IMG/VR virus record: IMGVR_UViG_3300025645_000038
Location: 1-64,000 of that record
Strand: one strand, 5' to 3'
Length of the DNA stretch: 64,000 nt
Origin: a virus
A program made the position numbers and the translations under genes. This document shows, in pieces, positions 14,335 through 23,038 of this stretch (position 1 is its first letter; the number at the start of each line of letters is the position of its first letter). The notes under the pieces are model-generated. The model was not told where the DNA came from. It was given only the letters and a program-made list of their open reading frames with translations, and made no database searches.

Positions 14335-15735
14335 ATGAAGAGCACTTTGGTGTTCGATTATTTCGACATAATAAATTTATGGAGAAATATATTGAATATT
14401 TACGATTTTTCGAATGAAAAAGATAATGAAAAAAGATATAATTACAAAATACTCGTATACCCAAACATCACCTATATGCGTGATTTGGAGAAGGATTCTT
14501 ATGTCGTAGTTCTGCGAAATGTAATCAAAGAGCTTAACAAAGTTCGTGATGATGTTCATTGGACAATAATGTCACCTGGTGATATTAAAAGCCTGACATT
14601 TGAAAATACAACGCAGATACCAATTAATTTACCATCTTATCCAAATGCGATGAGATGTCATTTTAATTACAATGAAATAAAAAGTAATCTAAGATGGAAG
14701 CATACAGATTACGATGTAGTGTATTCTCATTTACCCGAACATACACTACAACTTAAAAATCTATTAGTCAATGATACTAATATAGACCCAAAGGTTGTAG
14801 GATATTGTCATTGGTATGAGGTAGATGAAAATACAAACTACAGCGAAAGGATGCTTTTACATAATTACAATGGAATGTTAAGAATGGAAGAGTGTGGTGT
14901 AAATAGTATATGGTTGAAGGAATTGGTTTTGGAGAAGGCTAGAGATATATTTTCTAAACAAATAATATCTAAGTTAGATAAAATCATTCAACCTCATTAT
15001 CTTGGTATAGACAAAATAAATAATATGGAAGTTCAAACAAAAAAGAAAACAATTATCTTTAATCATAGAGATAACTACTATACAGGTTGGACATGGTTCA
15101 TAGATAGTATGGATGAATTATATAAACAACGCCAAGACTTTACAGTCTACACCACACTCGCAGATTTAGATAGGCCTTATGCTAAAAGAGTAAGGATAAG
15201 TGACAGAGATGAATACTTAGATTTTATTCGTTCAATGCATGTTGGTGTTGGAACATTTCAAAAATACTCTGCTTGGTCAATATCAACAACTGATTCACTT
15301 AGTATGGGTGTTCCTTATATTCTACCAAACAAACTATGTTATCCAGAAATGGTTGGTAAAGATTATCCTTTACTATATGAGGGTAGAGATGGGTTCTTAC
15401 AGAAACTAAATGGAGCGCTTGACGATGATGGTAGTGTAGATAAAGCTAAGACTTATCTTAAAACAAAGATACAAGAGTTTCCTTGGGCTAACAGAGTTCC
15501 ACAATGGTTTGGTGGTTGGAACTTTCTTACTCCTAATTCATTTGATATGATTGGTGAGAAGAGTGAATCTTATCCTAAGATAGTAGACTTTATTCACAAA
15601 AAGAAATCGGTTACTAAAAAAGAAATCTTAGATTATTTAGGTTGGGGTGTGAGAATATCATTTAGCCCTTATCGTAATAGATTGAGAACGGAACCAACAA
15701 TTAAATTTACAAAAAATAGATATGAGGTTAGATAA
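14335..15735 (+). CDS. glycosyltransferase, GT-B fold
   Basis: 466 aa; ATG follows GAGGATATC. The C-terminal domain shows the nucleotide-sugar-binding layout of GT-B enzymes: KTIIFNHRDNYYTGW (new Rossmann strand, about 235-250), VYTTLADLD, then SMHVGVGTFQKYSAWSIS and TDSLSMGVPYILPNKLCYPE (about 300-350). The last 50 residues (SVTKKEILDYLGWG) look like a helix-turn-helix appendage. T4-like phages use such enzymes to glucosylate DNA or modify surface glycans; the acceptor is unknown. A GATATC inverted repeat flanks the RBS at 14317-14331. Confidence 0.8.
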   Translation: MKSTLVFDYFDIINLWRNILNIYDFSNEKDNEKRYNYKILVYPNITYMRDLEKDSYVVVLRNVIKELNKVRDDVHWTIMSPGDIKSLTFENTTQIPINLPSYPNAMRCHFNYNEIKSNLRWKHTDYDVVYSHLPEHTLQLKNLLVNDTNIDPKVVGYCHWYEVDENTNYSERMLLHNYNGMLRMEECGVNSIWLKELVLEKARDIFSKQIISKLDKIIQPHYLGIDKINNMEVQTKKKTIIFNHRDNYYTGWTWFIDSMDELYKQRQDFTVYTTLADLDRPYAKRVRISDRDEYLDFIRSMHVGVGTFQKYSAWSISTTDSLSMGVPYILPNKLCYPEMVGKDYPLLYEGRDGFLQKLNGALDDDGSVDKAKTYLKTKIQEFPWANRVPQWFGGWNFLTPNSFDMIGEKSESYPKIVDFIHKKKSVTKKEILDYLGWGVRISFSPYRNRLRTEPTIKFTKNRYEVR

Positions 15736-15962
15736 TGTTAATAACAATTGTATATAGTGAACAATTTACAGATAATGCAAAATCACTTAGTGGTGCTGTA
15801 AAGAACAAATGGTCAGATGCTAGTGTAAATCTTATGGGTACATTTGGCAAAACAGATAGCTTTAGTAGGTATCAGGTACAGATTGGTAGAGATATAATAT
15901 ATCATAGCGATTCTGTCACAGATAATAATTCAATAATAGACTTAATAGAGGAGAGGTTATAA
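15735..15962 (+). CDS. small protein, possible degenerate SelW/Rdx-like fold
   Basis: 75 aa. The layout LITIVYSEQFTD, then a helix, VNLMGTFGKTDSFSRYQVQI and GRDIIYHSDSV, parallels SelW/Rdx proteins (VVYCxxC..., FEV.V.G.LI.SK). The CxxC/U redox site is replaced by Y-S-E-Q, so redox activity would be lost. Weak similarity judged by eye. Overlaps both neighbours by one base. Confidence 0.55.
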   Translation: MLITIVYSEQFTDNAKSLSGAVKNKWSDASVNLMGTFGKTDSFSRYQVQIGRDIIYHSDSVTDNNSIIDLIEERL

Positions 15963-16144
15963 TGAAAAATCAAAACAACGACCCAATAGCTTGGGGAACA
16001 AGAATCGAAGGTAGACAATTAGTAGTGGAGTGTCCGTTTGGAAACCATGAACATTTACATGGGGTTTCAGAAGGTGGAAGAGTACCACATTGTGATGGTG
16101 GAAACTTTTATGTCGTAAAACATAAACCAGGATTAGAAATATGA
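15962..16144 (+). CDS. small Cys/His-rich protein, 60 aa
   Basis: RBS GAGGAGAGG. The core VVECPFGNHEHLHGVSEGG with RVPHCDGGNFYVV resembles small zinc-ribbon-like proteins of phages and actinobacteria with CPxCGxxHxHG...RxxHC; here the second Cys reads Gly/Asn. Likely metal-binding, function unknown. Overlaps the next gene by 4 nt. Confidence 0.65.
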   Translation: MKNQNNDPIAWGTRIEGRQLVVECPFGNHEHLHGVSEGGRVPHCDGGNFYVVKHKPGLEI

Positions 16145-16902
16145 AACAACTTACAGAGAAACAAATATTAGATAATTGGAATAAGTTAATGAAACTTATT
16201 GAAGATACATTTGATGGAGAACGTAAAGAGAAACTCTTAGAGATGTATAAGTACTTTGAGAATAGAATGGTAACAGCGCCAGCTAGTGGTAAAGCAGCTT
16301 ATCATAATGCTATGGTGGGTGGTTATGTAGAACATGTATTACATGTAACTGATTGTGCTCTTAAAATCAAAAACCTTTGGGAATCTGAAAGGGCTATGAT
16401 TAACTTTACGGATGAGGAACTTATCTTTGCCGCTATGCATCATGACTTAGGTAAGGTTGGTGACTTAGAACAGGACTACTATATCCCACAGGACTCTGAA
16501 TGGCATCGTAAGAACAGAGGTGAGATATTTAAGCACAATCCAGCTCTTCAGTATATGACTGTAACAGATAGAGCTATCTTTATCCTTAACCACTTTGGTA
16601 TTAAGATGTCACAATGGGAATACATCGGATTAAGACTTACGGATGGTATGTATGAGGAAGCTAACAAGTCTTATTATATGTCCTACAATCCTGATTGGTC
16701 ATTGAAGTCTAATATAGCTTACATCTTACATCAGGCTGATATGATGGCTACACACATTGAGTTCGATGAGTGGCAAAGAGAAGATGAAGAAGTTAGTAAC
16801 AACTTTAAGAAAGCGGTTGTTACGGAAGAGAAACCACAACCATCAGCAAAGATGAGTGAGAAATCACAAGATTTATTTGATGAACTTTTTGGAGATAAGT
16901 AA
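16141..16902 (+). CDS. HD-domain phosphohydrolase
   Basis: 253 aa. HD-superfamily metal ligands are visible: AYHNAMVGGYVEHVLHV (His55, His65), AAMHHDLGKVGD (His101, Asp102) and a C-terminal ILHQADMMA that can supply the last Asp. The arrangement resembles YhaM-type 3'-5' exoribonuclease HD domains and dNTPase-like enzymes. The substrate cannot be told from sequence; nucleic acid or nucleotide is likely. The acidic C terminus (about 225-253) looks disordered. It sits just upstream of the late sigma gene. Confidence 0.85.
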   Translation: MKQLTEKQILDNWNKLMKLIEDTFDGERKEKLLEMYKYFENRMVTAPASGKAAYHNAMVGGYVEHVLHVTDCALKIKNLWESERAMINFTDEELIFAAMHHDLGKVGDLEQDYYIPQDSEWHRKNRGEIFKHNPALQYMTVTDRAIFILNHFGIKMSQWEYIGLRLTDGMYEEANKSYYMSYNPDWSLKSNIAYILHQADMMATHIEFDEWQREDEEVSNNFKKAVVTEEKPQPSAKMSEKSQDLFDELFGDK

Positions 16903-17162
16903 TGTTTTTAGAAATAGGTCTTGTATTTATGGTCATTTTATTCGTAGCTTCCTGTTATGTAATATGGAATTTAAATACGAAGTTAGAAGCATTAGAAGAT
17001 TGGATAACAAATTTCATGAACATAATAGATAAAGTACAATCGGAGCTTACACTAATAGACCACAGAGGTTCATTTGAGTCAGACGATGAAACAGGTGCAA
17101 TCTTCGAACAAATTAAAACAACAGTAAGTCAATTAAACAGATTCAAAGGAGAAGAACAATAA
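16902..17162 (+). CDS. small membrane-anchored protein, 86 aa
   Basis: RBS GGAG. One N-terminal TM helix (LVFMVILFVASCYVIWNL) is followed by a helical region (KLEALEDWITNFMNIIDKV) and an acidic tail. Overlaps the sigma-factor gene by one base. It resembles other small membrane proteins next to gene 55 in T4-like phages, from memory; function unknown. Confidence 0.65.
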   Translation: MFLEIGLVFMVILFVASCYVIWNLNTKLEALEDWITNFMNIIDKVQSELTLIDHRGSFESDDETGAIFEQIKTTVSQLNRFKGEEQ

Positions 17163-17944
17163 TGGCAACAGCAGTTACATCAAGTATCGCAACTAAGAAA
17201 CCAAAACCAGTAATTAAGAAAACTCGTAAAAGAAAGAAGAAAGGTAAAAACTATTATTTTAATATAGGAACTGAAAAAGCTATAATCCGTTACAACAAAA
17301 CGGATGATGCTGGATTAAAGAATATAATCTATAACGAACATATTCACAAAGCTTTCGATAAGTTAGCTGAGAATATAATTCATACATTTAAGTTTTACTA
17401 CTTTGATGTTTCATCGGTAGAGGTAAAACATGAGGTAGTTTCATTTATGGTTATGAATATGCACAAGTTCAAAGAAGGTAAGGGTAAAGCGTTCTCCTAC
17501 TTTAGTATTGTAGCTAAAAACTATCTTATACTCCACAACAATAAGAACTATAAGATGGGTAAGATACACTCTCAGATGGATGTATTGGACTATAAAAGAA
17601 ATCTTATGGGTGAGAGTACAACGACAGAAACTGCTGAAAAGTCTGTTTTGTTTGTTGATGAACTACATAGGTTTTGGGATACTAACTTATCTAACATCTT
17701 TCGTAGAGATAAAGATATTAGGGTTGCTGATTCTGTATTACATATCTTTCGTATAAAAGAGAATATTGAAAACTTTAATAAGAAAGCTCTCTACATTCTT
17801 ATTCGTGAGATGACGGGTTCTAACACTCAACATATAACTCGTATAATTAATGTTATGAAAAAATATAACAAAAGGTTACAGTATGAGTTTGATAGATACG
17901 GGACTGTTGATGTTAGCCACACCGGCTCGATAGTCAACGAATAA
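17162..17944 (+). CDS. 55: late-transcription sigma factor, T4 gp55-like
   Basis: 260 aa, RBS AAAGGAG. A Lys-rich N terminus (KKTRKRKKKGKNYYFN) is followed by the sigma region-2-like core: HKAFDKLAENIIHTFKFYYF, VKHEVVSFMVMNMHKF, GKAFSYFSIVAKNYLILHNN (about 60-125). This matches the T4 gp55 pattern of helix, MNMHKF-like and AF.YF segments. gp55 directs host RNA polymerase to late promoters with the clamp. The ATATTTATATATGA sites in this window are candidate targets. A strong terminator follows. Confidence 0.82.
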   Translation: MATAVTSSIATKKPKPVIKKTRKRKKKGKNYYFNIGTEKAIIRYNKTDDAGLKNIIYNEHIHKAFDKLAENIIHTFKFYYFDVSSVEVKHEVVSFMVMNMHKFKEGKGKAFSYFSIVAKNYLILHNNKNYKMGKIHSQMDVLDYKRNLMGESTTTETAEKSVLFVDELHRFWDTNLSNIFRRDKDIRVADSVLHIFRIKENIENFNKKALYILIREMTGSNTQHITRIINVMKKYNKRLQYEFDRYGTVDVSHTGSIVNE

Positions 17945-17946
17945 AC

Positions 17947-17974
17947 AAAAAAGGGAGTTTTTACTCCCTTTTTT
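17947..17974 (+). terminator. intrinsic terminator
   Basis: Perfect 12-bp stem AAAAAAGGGAGT / ACTCCCTTTTTT with a TTTT loop and a T tract. It lies right after the late sigma gene and ends the 11-18 kb transcription unit. The clearest terminator in the window. Confidence 0.93.
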
Positions 17975-18012
17975 TGTGCCTTACAATATTTTTATTAAAA
18001 TTTCAAAGTTGA

Positions 18013-18026
18013 ATATTTATATATAA
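18013..18026 (+). promoter_or_regulatory. late-promoter-like motif ATATTTATATATAA
   Basis: It lies between the terminator and the first baseplate gene, exactly where a late promoter is expected. GTTG/CAAC arms flank it. The start codon is 34 nt downstream. Confidence 0.55.
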
Positions 18027-18059
18027 CAACAATTCCAATAAATATCAATGAGGTACAAT

Positions 18060-18449
18060 ATGGCTAATGATTATGAAATATTTGAGGGTAAATCCTTGTC
18101 GGGTTTATTTCAAGATATTTACGAAAATACAAAAACAAATAAGACTCAATTAGAAGTTCTTATGAAAGAGGTTGTTGGTTTTATAAAAGATGGTGATACT
18201 GCTGTACAGATTATCCCTATGTTGAAAGAATATTTAGAAATCAACGTTAAAAACGATGACCAATTAGTAAAGGTAGCTGCTATCGTACAGCGTATAATAG
18301 CCGCTGAAAGTAAGGGTGGTTCTGAAGAAGAGTTCGGTTTATCTGAAGCTGAAAAAGAACAACTTATGGGAGCAATAGAAGATGCTGCTACAGACTTACA
18401 AAGTCATTCAGACGAAATAACAGATGACATTAAGAGGGTTGAAAATTAA
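18060..18449 (+). CDS. hypothetical helical protein opening the baseplate operon
   Basis: 129 aa. ATG at 18060 (MANDYEIFEGKSLSGLFQDI) follows GAGG with 6-nt spacing, preferred over ATG 18048. All-helical and acidic, ending DEITDDIKRVEN. Size and place before the spike gene resemble small assembly factors of T4-like phages such as UvsY or baseplate helpers, but no specific match is recognised. Overlaps the next gene by one base. Confidence 0.68.
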   Translation: MANDYEIFEGKSLSGLFQDIYENTKTNKTQLEVLMKEVVGFIKDGDTAVQIIPMLKEYLEINVKNDDQLVKVAAIVQRIIAAESKGGSEEEFGLSEAEKEQLMGAIEDAATDLQSHSDEITDDIKRVEN

Positions 18450-19645
18450 TGCCTTTTTTTAAAAGTAGAAAAAATAAAAACAGAAGAACAGATGGAACAG
18501 GATTCTTAACTTATGCAGATGCTTATCAATTAATAAAAGAAAACATTGATGAGGCTGTAGAGTTTTATGAATTAGAACCTGCTATTGTAACTCAAGTTTT
18601 ATTAAACCCATCAGACTTTCCAAGAAAAAGTACGCCTGATGGTAATGGTAAAATGCCTGATTATTCTTTTTTAGGAACTGTTAGAGCAAGGTTTGTAGAA
18701 AGTCAAGATACTGGTGATGAGATTGACGATTACATAAAACCACTTTCCCCTCACATGGTAGCATATCCTTTAATCGGTGAGGTTGTAAATATAGCTAAAC
18801 ATGGCAATCAGATGTACTACTACCAACCTTTGAATATGAGAAACCATGTAAATATGAACGTAGCCAATAACGTTCCTACAGACCCAAAGGTTACAGCACA
18901 AACCACAGAACACAATAGGAATCTACTAAGTGAATATGGTGATGTGGTTATAAATGGTAGATTTGGTAATGGTATAAAGTTTGGTAGCGATCCGTTCTAT
19001 CAGTATCCCGACATAAAAATTACGAATAGACAATCTGTTCCACCACAAAAAATACAAGATGAACATTATCCCCATTTACAAAATATAAATGCAGATGGTT
19101 CTTCTATATTTATCACATCAGGTCCAGCAAGAGAAGTAGATGCTTTGATACCAGCTGCTTTCAATCTAACAACACCTGAAGTATTAGATGGTGATATGAT
19201 TACACTTAATTCTGATAGATTAGTTTTTAATTCTAAAAAGACAGACATACATATGTTTGCTAAAAGAAATCTAAACTTATCAGCTAATGAAGAAATAAAT
19301 TTAGAATTAGGTTTAAATGCTTTTGGTGGTAGAATATCATTGGGTGATGCTGAATCTACTAATCCTATGGTGTTGGGGAATCAATTAGAAGATTTATTTG
19401 AGAAACTATTTTCATCACTACAGAGTTTTTCCAACTCGACATCAGCAGCTACAGGAGTAGCTGAAATAGCAGATGCAGGTGAAGTACTAAAAAAAGATAT
19501 TGAAGACATATCTACAAATATTTTACCAAAGATACTAAGCGATACAGTCTATATAACAGAAAATCAATCTAATGAAGTTACTTCCATAAATGAGGTGGAA
19601 GGTGATGTACAACCAATAGTTCAGGTTGCAGGAGTGAGAGGATAA
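18449..19645 (+). CDS. baseplate spike/hub protein, gp5-like with OB fold
   Basis: 398 aa, RBS GAGGG. After an N-terminal helical part, residues about 65-130 form an OB-fold barrel (FLGTVRARFVES, KPLSPHMVAYPLIGEVV, YYYQPLNMRNH). The C-terminal half contains repeated short beta segments (VFNSKKTDIHMFAKRNLNLSA, EINLELGLNAFGGRISLG), like membrane-piercing spike proteins. No lysozyme domain, unlike T4 gp5. It lies with gp25- and gp6-like genes, which supports the hub role. Confidence 0.75.
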   Translation: MPFFKSRKNKNRRTDGTGFLTYADAYQLIKENIDEAVEFYELEPAIVTQVLLNPSDFPRKSTPDGNGKMPDYSFLGTVRARFVESQDTGDEIDDYIKPLSPHMVAYPLIGEVVNIAKHGNQMYYYQPLNMRNHVNMNVANNVPTDPKVTAQTTEHNRNLLSEYGDVVINGRFGNGIKFGSDPFYQYPDIKITNRQSVPPQKIQDEHYPHLQNINADGSSIFITSGPAREVDALIPAAFNLTTPEVLDGDMITLNSDRLVFNSKKTDIHMFAKRNLNLSANEEINLELGLNAFGGRISLGDAESTNPMVLGNQLEDLFEKLFSSLQSFSNSTSAATGVAEIADAGEVLKKDIEDISTNILPKILSDTVYITENQSNEVTSINEVEGDVQPIVQVAGVRG

Positions 19646-19647
19646 CT

Positions 19648-20154
19648 ATGAGCGCTTTATCAGATAGAATTAAGAAAACCATCAAATCTGTATTTGATTT
19701 GCCTAAAAAAGAAATAGAAGCTAAGATAGACTCAATCGTAAATGCTACAAGACAAGGACAATCACAAGGACAACAGATTAAAGACATACTGGCTACAATA
19801 GAGGATGTGGAATCTAAAGTAGAAACAATACAAGGTTTAATAAAAAGTGCTAATTCAGTTATAACAACTTTGAATGCTGCTTCTAAAGTCGCAGAAGTTG
19901 GTGAGAAAGCAGCTGCTACAGCATCAGCACTTAATCCAGCTGCTGCTGCTACAGCATTAGTTCAGAGAACTATAAGAGAAAAGGTTGAACAAGAAATTGA
20001 AGAAGGTAAAAATGCATTAAATGTAACACCAAACCTAATACAAAATTTTAAAAAGTTTATAGAAGAAACAAAAACAAAATTAAAAAAAGTAAAAGCAGAA
20101 CAAGAAAAAAAGAAAGCTTTACGTGAGCAAAGAATGAGAAAATTAAATTCTTAA
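19648..20154 (+). CDS. coiled-coil structural protein, 168 aa
   Basis: RBS GAGAGG. Almost wholly helical: RIKKTIKSVFDLPKKEIEAK, ILATIEDVESKVETIQGLIK, then an Ala-rich stretch (KAAATASALNPAAAATAL) and a basic C-terminal coiled coil (KTKLKKVKAEQEKKKAL). Likely a baseplate or tail assembly component by position. No family recognised. Confidence 0.68.
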   Translation: MSALSDRIKKTIKSVFDLPKKEIEAKIDSIVNATRQGQSQGQQIKDILATIEDVESKVETIQGLIKSANSVITTLNAASKVAEVGEKAAATASALNPAAAATALVQRTIREKVEQEIEEGKNALNVTPNLIQNFKKFIEETKTKLKKVKAEQEKKKALREQRMRKLNS

Positions 20155-20167
20155 TATTTATATGTAA
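20154..20167 (+). promoter_or_regulatory. late-promoter-like motif ATATTTATATGTAA
   Basis: In the 25-nt gap before the 158-aa gene, overlapping the stop region of the previous gene and followed by AAATAGGAG. Possible internal late promoter in the baseplate operon. Confidence 0.45.
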
Positions 20168-20179
20168 ATAGGAGTTATC

Positions 20180-20656
20180 ATGTCAAATACTAAAAAAATC
20201 ATAGGTTTAATTAGAGAAATAGTTAAACAAGAGGTACAAAAAGAGGTAAGAAAGATACTTATTAGTGAAGGAGCTAAGGCTATATCTAATAATGTGAATG
20301 ATGTGCCTGAAGTAATACCAAAGCCTGTTCCTCAAAAGTCTAAGCCTGAAGAAGTAAGTTATACTAAAAACCCAACGTTAAATAAAATACTAAATGAAAC
20401 CGCTCGTGGAGATGAGTTCGAAGAGTATCCAACAATGGGTAATAAAACTTTTGATAGTACAAAAATGGCTGAGGCTATGGGTTATGGTGGAATAGCAGGT
20501 AGTGCTGAAGATAAGAGAAAGATGGGAGCTATGCAAACTGCACAAGCAGCTGGTGCTGATACATCAAATAAAGCAGTACAAGATGTGATGCAAGATTTAA
20601 CAAAAGATTACAGAGGTGTGATGAACGCATTAAAAAAGAAGGATGGTAAATTGTAA
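20180..20656 (+). CDS. hypothetical tail-region protein, 158 aa
   Basis: RBS AAATAGGAG. The N-terminal helix (IIGLIREIVKQEVQKEVRKI) is followed by a Pro-rich linker (EVIPKPVPQKSKPEE) and an Ala/Met-rich C-terminal part (MAEAMGYGGIAGSAEDKRKM). The N-terminal helix resembles the start of the protein at 62819 (KLKEIIRELIKRELDE), a helix type repeated in virion-assembly proteins of such phages. Overlaps gp25 by one base. Confidence 0.65.
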   Translation: MSNTKKIIGLIREIVKQEVQKEVRKILISEGAKAISNNVNDVPEVIPKPVPQKSKPEEVSYTKNPTLNKILNETARGDEFEEYPTMGNKTFDSTKMAEAMGYGGIAGSAEDKRKMGAMQTAQAAGADTSNKAVQDVMQDLTKDYRGVMNALKKKDGKL

Positions 20657-21075
20657 TGGGTGTAATTGAAAACGACTTAAATGAAGATACTTTTATTGGT
20701 TTAGAGTTACCTTTAACTCATACACCAGATGGATACTTTAAGAGAACCAAAACAGCTTTAGAGCAAGCTAGGTCTAATATAAAGAATCTTCTATTGACTA
20801 ATAAAGGAGAGAGGTTAGGTAATCCTACATTTGGAACTAATCTTTTATCTTTAGTTTTCTCACAAGAAAATACAGACCTTGAAGCTAGAGTCGAAGAAGA
20901 GATTAGAGCTGCTATGAGTGAATTTTTACCATTTATAAATATTGTAAGTATTGAAACCAATTTTTCAGATGAAAATATGTCTACTGCTATTGTCAATTTA
21001 AGATTTACTCTTAATGTCGATGTTACCTCTGAAGAAAATTTAACTTTAGATTTTTCAAATTACAATATTGGTTAA
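20656..21075 (+). CDS. 25: baseplate wedge protein gp25
   Basis: 139 aa, close to T4 gp25 (132 aa). The GPW/gp25 pattern is clear: TALEQARSNIKNLLLTNKGE, then RLGNPTFGTNLLSLVF with the characteristic NP.fG..L, RVEEEIRAAM and a C-terminal strand pair (TAIVNLRFTLNVD). gp25 is part of the wedge that connects baseplate to sheath and has a lysozyme-derived fold. Immediately before gp6, as in many contractile-tail clusters. Confidence 0.93.
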   Translation: MGVIENDLNEDTFIGLELPLTHTPDGYFKRTKTALEQARSNIKNLLLTNKGERLGNPTFGTNLLSLVFSQENTDLEARVEEEIRAAMSEFLPFINIVSIETNFSDENMSTAIVNLRFTLNVDVTSEENLTLDFSNYNIG

Positions 21076-21088
21076 CAGGAGAAAGTAA

Positions 21089-23038
21089 ATGCCATATTCA
21101 GTAACAAAGAAATCAGTAAAAGAAGTTAGGTATCTAAACAAAGATTTTACATCTTTCAAAGATAACCTAATAGAATTTACTAAGATATACTTTCCAAATC
21201 AATATAATGATTTTAATGAAGCATCGCCGGGTATGATGTTTATTGAGATGGCTTCATATGTTGGTGATGTACTTTCATACTATGTGGATAATCAATTTAA
21301 AGAAAGTCTACTAGCATTTGCTGAAGAAAAGAGAACAGTATACAATATGGCTCAGTCTTTAGGATATAAACCAAAATTATCTTCAGCTTCCACAACTGAT
21401 ATCGATGTGTTCCAAACAGTACCAGCAACGGGAACAGGAACAGGAGCTAGTTACACCACTAAACCTGATTTGAATTACGCTATGAGTCTAAAGGCTGGAA
21501 TGGAAATACAATCAGATACAGGAGTGTCTTTTATAACAACAGAAGATTGTAACTTTAAATTTTCAAGTTCTTATGACCCGATGACTATTACAGTTTACGA
21601 AAGTTCTAATAATATACCAGTTACTTACTTATTGAAAAAAGGTGTAAGATCTTCAAGTGGGGCTGTTGTAACAGAGTTCTTTACTTTTAATGCAGCTGAA
21701 AAATATAAGAGGATAGCTTTAGCAAATCAAAATGTTTTAGAAATAATTTCTTGTAAAGATAGTGATGGTAACGATTGGTATGAAGTTCCTTTTTTAGCTC
21801 AAGATACAGTATTTACAGATATGGAAAATACATCTAAGAATGATGACCAACTATACACTTATGCTGACCAAGCTCCTTATCTACTAAAACTTTTAAAAAC
21901 ATCAAGAAGATTTACAACTTTTATTAGGGAAGACGGTAAAACGGAATTACGATTTGGTGCAGGAACATCAGATAGTCCTGATGAGGAAATCATTCCTAAT
22001 CCAGATAGTGTTGGTTCTTCTTTACCAGGTTCACCAACATACCTAAATACAGCTTTCGATCCATCTAACTTTTTAGCAACAAAAGCATACGGACAAGCTC
22101 CATCTAACACACAATTAACTATCACTTATAGATATGGTGGAGGTGTTGGTAATAACGTAAGAGCTAATAGTATTAGAAGTATACAATCAGTTAATATAGA
22201 ATTAGACGAAACAGGTTTGAATGCAGGTTTAGCACAGACAACTAAAAATTCTGTAGCTATAAATAATCCGTTACCTGCGGCTGGTGGAAGAAGTGCTGAA
22301 AGTATTGTCGAAGTAAAAAATAACGCACTAGCTTACTTTCAAACTCAACAAAGAGTGGTTACAAAAGAAGATTATATAACAAGAGTATATGCTTTACCGC
22401 CTAAGTTTGGTAATGTAGCAAAAGCCTATGTAGTACAAGATAGTCAATTAGATAGTAAATCAGGTGCTAATGCAGATGCTCGTATAGCAAATCCATTAGC
22501 TCTTAATATGTATCTATTAGGATTTGACGCGAACAAAAAATTGACAACAGTAAATCAAGCAGTAAAAGAAAATGTACAAACTTATCTAACTCAGTTTAGA
22601 ATGGTAACTGATGCTGTAAACATAAAGAATGCTTTTGTAATTAATATCGGAATAAAATTTAATTTACTTACAAGAACCGGTTACAATAAGGAAGAAGTTG
22701 TTTTAAAAGCTATACAAAGAGTAAAAGACTACTTTAATGTTGATAACTGGCAAATCGGACAACCAATAGTTTTAGCCGATATAGCTTATCAATTATCATT
22801 AATTGATGGAGTATCAGCTGTTGTTCCTCCTGAAGAAGATAATCCTAATGGACACTCTGTATTAATTACTAATAAGTTTCAAGCAAGTAGTGGTTACTCA
22901 GGCAATGCTTATGATATCAATGGTGCTACAAGAGATGGAATTGTATATCCATCGTTAGACCCAAGTTGTTTTGAATTAAAATTTCCAAATACAGATATTG
23001 AAGGTAGAGTAGTTGGTAATACATCAGGAGGTAACTAA
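21089..23038 (+). CDS. 6: baseplate wedge protein gp6 (baseplate J family)
   Basis: 649 aa, similar to T4 gp6 (660 aa). N terminus YLNKDFTSFKDNLIEFTKIY then ASPGMMFIEMASYVGDVLSY (residues about 45-68) is the hallmark of gp6/J proteins; later, TYRYGGGVGNNVRANS, QRVVTKEDYITRVYALPPKF and a C-terminal ferredoxin-like part (VVLKAIQRVKDYFNVDNW, VLADIAYQLSLIDGV) fit the family. gp6 dimers form the continuous ring of the baseplate. RBS CAGGAG. Confidence 0.94.
   Translation: MPYSVTKKSVKEVRYLNKDFTSFKDNLIEFTKIYFPNQYNDFNEASPGMMFIEMASYVGDVLSYYVDNQFKESLLAFAEEKRTVYNMAQSLGYKPKLSSASTTDIDVFQTVPATGTGTGASYTTKPDLNYAMSLKAGMEIQSDTGVSFITTEDCNFKFSSSYDPMTITVYESSNNIPVTYLLKKGVRSSSGAVVTEFFTFNAAEKYKRIALANQNVLEIISCKDSDGNDWYEVPFLAQDTVFTDMENTSKNDDQLYTYADQAPYLLKLLKTSRRFTTFIREDGKTELRFGAGTSDSPDEEIIPNPDSVGSSLPGSPTYLNTAFDPSNFLATKAYGQAPSNTQLTITYRYGGGVGNNVRANSIRSIQSVNIELDETGLNAGLAQTTKNSVAINNPLPAAGGRSAESIVEVKNNALAYFQTQQRVVTKEDYITRVYALPPKFGNVAKAYVVQDSQLDSKSGANADARIANPLALNMYLLGFDANKKLTTVNQAVKENVQTYLTQFRMVTDAVNIKNAFVINIGIKFNLLTRTGYNKEEVVLKAIQRVKDYFNVDNWQIGQPIVLADIAYQLSLIDGVSAVVPPEEDNPNGHSVLITNKFQASSGYSGNAYDINGATRDGIVYPSLDPSCFELKFPNTDIEGRVVGNTSGGN

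Noticed and set aside
16930-16950. TTATTCGTAGCTT as a fifth copy of the TTGACT/TAGCTT element
   Set aside because: No TTGACT box or TAAAGCT arm at the right distance; it encodes part of a TM helix.
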